Shown here: positions 60,737 to 64,000 of the stretch, in pieces
How positions within the stretch are numbered: position 1 is the first letter of the stretch
How the letters are laid out: every line of letters begins with the position of its first letter
NCBI RefSeq assembly: GCF_021026375.1
Contig: NZ_JAJNDB010000006.1
Coordinates: forward strand, 434,001-498,000
Direction: 5' to 3'
Length of the DNA stretch: 64,000 nt
Source of the DNA: Actinomycetospora endophytica
GTDB lineage: Bacteria; Actinomycetota; Actinomycetes; Mycobacteriales; Pseudonocardiaceae
The notes under the pieces: model-generated
What the model was told of the DNA's origin: nothing
Database searches by the model: none
Seen by the model: the letters and a program-made list of their open reading frames with translations, nothing else
Position numbers and translations under genes: made by a program

Positions 60737-61237
60737 GTGACGCGCTCCCGCCCCTCCACGGCCCCGGCCGCGACCGCTCCCCCACCGGGGCTCGAGCGTC
60801 TCGGCCTGCCCTGGTGGGCGTGGCCGCCGGGCCTGTTCGCGGGGGCGCTCGTCGGCGTCGAGGCCAACATGGGGCTGCCTGCCGTCCCGTTCTGGATCCC
60901 GTACGTCATCGTCATGCCGCTCGCGGTCGTCGTGCTCTGGTGGCTCGGGCGGATGCGCGTCGGCGTCGGGCCGGGTCCCGACGGCGAGCGCGAGTTCTGG
61001 GCGGGCCCCGCCCACATCCCCACGCGCTTCATCGGGCGGACGGACGTCGTGCGCGGCGAGGACAAGCGGATGGCGCTGGGCCCCCAGCTCGACCCGGCGG
61101 CTCACGTCCTGCTCCGGCCGTGGGTCGCGCCGGCCGTCCGGCTCGAGATCACCGACCCGGACGACCCCACGCCCTACTGGGTGGTCTCGACCCGCCGTCC
61201 CGACCGGCTGCTCGCGGCGATCCGCGGCGAGCATTAG
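60737..61237 (+). CDS. DUF3093 family membrane protein
   Basis: The 166-residue protein has two membrane helices near the N-terminus (WWAWPPGLFAGALVGVEANM and YVIVMPLAVVVLWWLG). A soluble tail follows with REFWAGPAHIPTRFIGRTDV and DPTPYWVVSTRRPDRLLAAI. The pattern matches DUF3093 (Rv2698), conserved beside dut. Its function is unknown. It starts at a GTG and is divergent from dut across 119 bp. It is convergent with DUF4193, across a region with a hairpin and a tandem repeat. Confidence 0.88.
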   Translation: MTRSRPSTAPAATAPPPGLERLGLPWWAWPPGLFAGALVGVEANMGLPAVPFWIPYVIVMPLAVVVLWWLGRMRVGVGPGPDGEREFWAGPAHIPTRFIGRTDVVRGEDKRMALGPQLDPAAHVLLRPWVAPAVRLEITDPDDPTPYWVVSTRRPDRLLAAIRGEH

Positions 61238-61288
61238 GGGCAGCCGGCAGGCTCCATCCCGGCACGCGACAGGCCCCGGCACGCGAGA

Positions 61289-61313
61289 GGCCCGGTCCGG
61301 GAGTCCCCGGGCC
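61289..61313. terminator. GC hairpin after DUF3093
   Basis: GGCCCGG pairs with CCGGGCC around an 11-base loop, 51 bases beyond the DUF3093 stop and in the convergent gap with DUF4193. Confidence 0.45.
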
Positions 61314-61336
61314 GGGCCCGTCGTTGTCGTGCTTCC

Positions 61337-61378
61337 GTGTCGTTCGTGCGGTGTCGTTCGTGCGATGTCGTTCGTGCG
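61337..61378. repeat. Three tandem 14-bp repeats
   Basis: GTGTCGTTCGTGCG occurs twice in a row, then ATGTCGTTCGTGCG, followed by a partial unit (GTGTC). It lies in the convergent gap between DUF3093 and DUF4193. A minisatellite like this can vary in copy number between strains. Confidence 0.85.
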
Positions 61379-61424
61379 GTGTCTGCCGTGCCCGGTGCCG
61401 GTCGCCGGCCCGTGAACGGTGAGG

Positions 61425-61727
61425 TCAGGCCGCGCAGTCGCGGCAGATGAACGCGTTGCCGCGGGTCTCCGCCAGCCGGCTGCGGTGGTGAACCAGGAAG
61501 CAGCTCCCGCAGGTGAACTCGTCGGCCTGCTTCGGGAGCACCCGGACGGTCAGTTCCTCACCGGACAGGTCGGCGCCCGGGAGCTCGAAGCTCTCCGCGG
61601 TGTCGGTCTCGTCGACGTCGACGGCCGCGGACTGCGCCTCGTTGCGCCGGGCCTTGAGCTCCTCGAGGGAGTCCTCTCCGATCTCGTCGGACTCGTTGCG
61701 GCGCGGGGCGTCGTAGTCGGTCGCCAT
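61425..61727 (-). CDS. DUF4193 family protein (zinc-ribbon-like)
   Basis: The 100-residue acidic protein begins MATDYDAPRRNESDEIGEDS and has LEELKARRNEAQSAAVD. A C-terminal treble of cysteines, FTCGSCFLVHHRSRLAET then FICRDCAA, forms two CxxC pairs likely to bind zinc. This is the DUF4193 pattern (Rv2699c), always next to cei/suhB in actinobacteria. Its function is unknown; zinc binding and acidic charge suggest a link with RNA polymerase or another nucleic-acid machine, but this is only a suggestion. The ATG starts the conserved N-terminus. Confidence 0.93.
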   Translation of the reverse strand: MATDYDAPRRNESDEIGEDSLEELKARRNEAQSAAVDVDETDTAESFELPGADLSGEELTVRVLPKQADEFTCGSCFLVHHRSRLAETRGNAFICRDCAA

Positions 61728-62042
61728 TGGTGTGTCCCACCCTCGTACGTGCGGTGTTGTCGTGCGGCTGCACAACGCGGGACGGCACCGGTTTGTGCCG
61801 GGGCCGTCGAGTGACGCGGGTCTCATCGACGTCGGGTGCTGACACCTGCCGCGCCGCGAGGCGGCGGAAGGGTAAACCACGGGCCACCGCATTACCCCAT
61901 GGATCCGTTGGGCCGAAGGTGTGATGTCGGGCTCGTCGGTCGATCCGGGACCGGGGCCGGCCCGGATCCGCACCGGATCCGGGTGTCCGACGCGGTGCGG
62001 CGCCGTCGAGCGGGCGCACCCTCGCCTCTAGGGTGGGGCCCC

Positions 62043-62678
62043 GTGGCCGCCTCCCTCTTCCGGGCCGGCGGCGGGTACCGGCGCCGGCACCTCCTGCCCA
62101 TGGGCCTGCTGGTGCTCGTCCTCGCCGTCGCCAGCCTCCTGACCTGGATCGTCGTGTTCGTCAACTCGACCTCCACCTCGGTGACGACGTGCAACGCGCC
62201 CGCGTCCGGCGGCGGGACCGTCGAGTCGCGCTCCGCGCTCGACTCGACGCAGGCCGCGGCCCCCGCGAACGCCTCGGTGCGGGTGCTCAACGGCGCCGGG
62301 CAGCGCGGCTCGGCGCAGCTCGCGGCGGTGGAGCTCGGCGAGCTCGGGCTGCCCGAGGCGGGCCAGCCCGACAACGACCCGCTCTACCCCGCCCAGGACC
62401 TCTCGTGCGTCGGGCAGATCCGCTACGGCCCGGACGGCGCGTCGGCCGCCCGCACCCTCTCGCTGGTGGTGCCGTGCGCCGAGCTCGTCGACGACAACCG
62501 CCAGGGCGCCTCGGTCGATCTCGCGCTCGGCAGCGACTTCCGGGACATCACCCCCAGCCAGGGCGTGACCGAGGCGCTCAAGGCCCTCACCCGCGGCAGC
62601 TCCACGGGCGGCCCCGTGCCGGGCACCGACGCGTCCGCGCTCTCCGCGCTGCGTGACGTGGACTGCTCCTCCTCATAG
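62043..62678 (+). CDS. cei: Envelope integrity protein Cei (LytR C-terminal domain)
   Basis: The 211-residue protein has a basic start (YRRRHLLPM), one membrane helix (GLLVLVLAVASLLTWIVVFV) and an extracytoplasmic part. The latter holds a LytR C-terminal domain: VTTCNAPASGGG, ANASVRVLNGAGQRGSAQLA near 76, LSCVGQIRYGPDGASAARTL near 121, VVPCAELVDD and a final VDCSSS. The four cysteines could form two disulfides. It corresponds to Rv2700 (cei), needed for envelope integrity. It starts at a GTG. The TAG stop is the left edge of a 77-bp palindrome. Confidence 0.9.
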   Translation: MAASLFRAGGGYRRRHLLPMGLLVLVLAVASLLTWIVVFVNSTSTSVTTCNAPASGGGTVESRSALDSTQAAAPANASVRVLNGAGQRGSAQLAAVELGELGLPEAGQPDNDPLYPAQDLSCVGQIRYGPDGASAARTLSLVVPCAELVDDNRQGASVDLALGSDFRDITPSQGVTEALKALTRGSSTGGPVPGTDASALSALRDVDCSSS

Positions 62679-62752
62679 GTGCGCTCCGCGCATGTGAGCA
62701 CTGATCCGTGCCCTGACACGGATTACTGCTCACGAGCGCGTCAGCGCACCTA
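62676..62752. terminator. 77-bp near-perfect palindrome, bidirectional terminator
   Basis: Paired blocks from outside in are TAGGTGCGCT/AGCGCACCTA, CGCGC/GCGCG, GTGAGCA/TGCTCAC and ATCCGTG/CACGGAT, with a six-base loop (CCCTGA) and small bulges. Its two outer trinucleotides are the TAG stop codons of cei (plus) and suhB (minus). It fills the whole convergent gap and should end transcription from both sides. Confidence 0.8.
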
Positions 62753-63601
62753 CACCTCCGCCACTCCGTGCGCGCGCAGCAGGTCGGCCAGGCCGGCCGC
62801 GATCCCGGGGGCGGCAGCGAGGACCGCCTCGGCGCCGAGACCGTCGGGGTCCTCCGACCCGGGCGCGCCCGGCCGGCGCACCACCGCGCCCGCCTCCTCG
62901 GCGATCAGGGCGCCCGCCGCCCAGTCCCAGTGGTTCAGCCCGTGCTCGTAGTAGCCGTCGACCCAGCCCGCGGCGACCGAGCACAGGTCCAGCGACGCGC
63001 AGCCCTGGCGCCGGAAGTCGCCGACCTCGCCCGCCATGCGCGCCAGCAGCGCGGCCTGGCGGCGGCGGCGGGCCGGGTCGTAGGCCAGCCCGGTGGAGAC
63101 GACGGCGAGGCCGGGACGCTCGAGCGCGGAGGCCCGCAGGGTCCGGCCGTCGAGCTGGGCGCCGCACCCGGCCGCCGCGCTCCACACCCGCCCGGACACC
63201 GGCTCGACGACGGCGCCGGCGAGCGGCCGGCCGTCGACCTCGACACCGAGCGAGACGGCGAACCACGGCAGCCCGTGGGCGTAGTTCACGGTCCCGTCGA
63301 TGGGGTCGACGATCCAGCGCACCTGGCCGGGCTCGGGCTCGGCGTCGGCGCCGCCCTCCTCACCGAGCACCACGTCCCCGGGGCGCAGGACGCCGAGGCG
63401 CTCGCGGACCAGGGCCTCGCACTCCTCGTCGCCCGCGGTCACGACGTCGGTGGCCGAGCTCTTGGTCGGCAGGTCGGCCACCGAGCGGGCGCCGACCACG
63501 CGGTCGCGCACCGCGAGGGCGAGCTCGGCCGCCTCCCGGGCCACCTCCACCGAGATCTTCTCCAGCTCCCGGCCATCCACCTGATCGTTCACAGGTTCCA
63601 T
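62750..63601 (-). CDS. suhB: Inositol monophosphatase family protein
   Basis: The 283-residue protein has the lithium-sensitive phosphatase motifs: [20 protein letters not shown] near 47, VVLGEEGG near 75 (metal Glu), [20 protein letters not shown] near 93 (metal Asp residues) and the C-terminal [20 protein letters not shown] near 218. It dephosphorylates inositol-1-phosphate, feeding inositol to mycothiol and phosphatidylinositol, and has suhB-like relatives. The ATG at 63599-63601 lies 48 bp from the divergent ppgK start. The stop lies within the shared palindrome. Confidence 0.93.
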   Translation of the reverse strand: MEPVNDQVDGRELEKISVEVAREAAELALAVRDRVVGARSVADLPTKSSATDVVTAGDEECEALVRERLGVLRPGDVVLGEEGGADAEPEPGQVRWIVDPIDGTVNYAHGLPWFAVSLGVEVDGRPLAGAVVEPVSGRVWSAAAGCGAQLDGRTLRASALERPGLAVVSTGLAYDPARRRRQAALLARMAGEVGDFRRQGCASLDLCSVAAGWVDGYYEHGLNHWDWAAGALIAEEAGAVVRRPGAPGSEDPDGLGAEAVLAAAPGIAAGLADLLRAHGVAEV

Positions 63602-63649
63602 CGGACCACACGCGACTACGATTCCCGACCAGCGCGAGAGGGGGCCGAA

Positions 63650-64000
63650 GTGAACGACGCATGGCGGCTCGGGGTGGACGTCGGGGGTACCGGGGTCAAG
63701 GGGAACATCGTCGACACGACGACCGGGGCGACGGTCGCCGAACGGGTCCGGATCGAGACACCGCACCCGGCGACCCCGGAGGCCGTGGCGGACACGGTGG
63801 CGGCCGTGGTCGAGGCCCACGAGTGGACCGGCCCGGTCGGCATCACGCTGCCGTCGGTGGTCAAGGACGGCATCGCCCACACCGCGGCGAACATCGACCC
63901 GAGCTGGCCCGGCACCGACGCGCTGACGCTCTTCGGTGAACGCCTCGGACGGGTCCCGGTGCACGTGCTCAACGACGCCGACGCGGCCGGGCTGGCCGAG
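63650..64000 (+). CDS. ppgK: Polyphosphate glucokinase (ROK family), N-terminal part
   Basis: The first 117 codons lie in the window; the gene continues past the right edge. The protein has the ROK phosphate loop [18 protein letters not shown] near 6-23, [20 protein letters not shown] near 64 and [12 protein letters not shown] near 106-117, which supplies the catalytic Asp region. It phosphorylates glucose with polyphosphate or ATP. The GTG start is preceded by GAGAGGGGG. Adjacency to suhB and cei matches Rv2700-Rv2702. Confidence 0.92.
   Translation, partial: MNDAWRLGVDVGGTGVKGNIVDTTTGATVAERVRIETPHPATPEAVADTVAAVVEAHEWTGPVGITLPSVVKDGIAHTAANIDPSWPGTDALTLFGERLGRVPVHVLNDADAAGLAE

Noticed and set aside
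1-64000. CRISPR arrays, rRNA and tRNA genes
   Set aside because: No regularly spaced repeats, tRNA cloverleaf cores or rRNA stretches were seen; not exhaustively computed.

Overview
The window is chromosomal DNA of a high-GC actinobacterium. The family is most likely Pseudonocardiaceae (Pseudonocardia or Actinomycetospora type); this is an inference from content, not a database result. Supporting signs are the strong third-position G/C bias, many GTG starts, short ATGA/GTGA gene overlaps, an F420-type luciferase-like oxidoreductase, a mycothiol-dependent DinB-fold protein, a SigG-type sigma factor, a DtxR/IdeR-like iron box, a decayed 13E12 (DUF222-HNH) gene, and the coproporphyrin-dependent haem genes hemE, hemY and hemQ.

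The backbone follows the order known from Mycobacterium tuberculosis Rv2674-Rv2702: msrB, hemQ, hemY, hemE, DUF3000, RNase D/HRDC, dxs, TRAM RNA methyltransferase, APC permease, the trkA/ceoBC pair, DUF3159, OB-fold, DUF3710, dut, DUF3093, DUF4193, cei, suhB, ppgK. Accessory blocks interrupt it.

Layout. 1-4.6 kb: the edge of a CoA-transferase-like gene, a truncated SDR remnant, and a catabolic operon (FAH hydrolase, metallo-beta-lactamase fold, MetE-like) facing a TetR regulator. 4.7-11.8 kb: two membrane proteins, a metallophosphoesterase, a SigG-like sigma factor, a quinone oxidoreductase, an F420-type oxidoreductase and an unidentified polytopic membrane protein. 11.8-16.7 kb: an ATGA-coupled pair of unknown small proteins, a secreted beta-propeller, about 1.15 kb of non-coding DNA and a GntR regulator behind a 30-bp palindrome. 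16.8-26.3 kb: stand-alone LigD-type polymerase, msrB, the haem cluster, DUF3000, an orphan NarL-type regulator and RNase D. 26.3-30.1 kb: a histidine kinase and an OmpR regulator separated by a small secreted protein and a BKACE enzyme. 30.1-36.6 kb: a cluster matching cyclohexanecarboxylate degradation (AliA, AliB, BadH, BadI, plus a glutaryl-CoA dehydrogenase-like enzyme) facing a TetR regulator. 36.6-46.9 kb: dxs, a chain of four GTGA-overlapped genes, the APC permease and two TrkA proteins. 46.9-53.3 kb: phosphatase-like protein, CGNR regulator with a divergent alpha/beta-hydrolase, a membrane hydrolase, a frameshifted mycothiol-dependent gene, an IS30 fragment and a frameshifted DUF222-HNH gene. 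53.3-57.9 kb: an iron-siderophore ABC operon whose ATPase is fused to an FMN-type split-barrel domain. 57.9-64 kb: the conserved DUF3159 to ppgK block, including a long palindrome that holds the stop codons of both cei and suhB.

The most novel-looking items are the ATPase-flavoprotein fusion in the iron operon, the cyclohexanecarboxylate-type cluster, the Asp-Phe-Gly-repeat/zinc-like pair, and a 21-bp repeat embedded in frame in three unrelated proteins.
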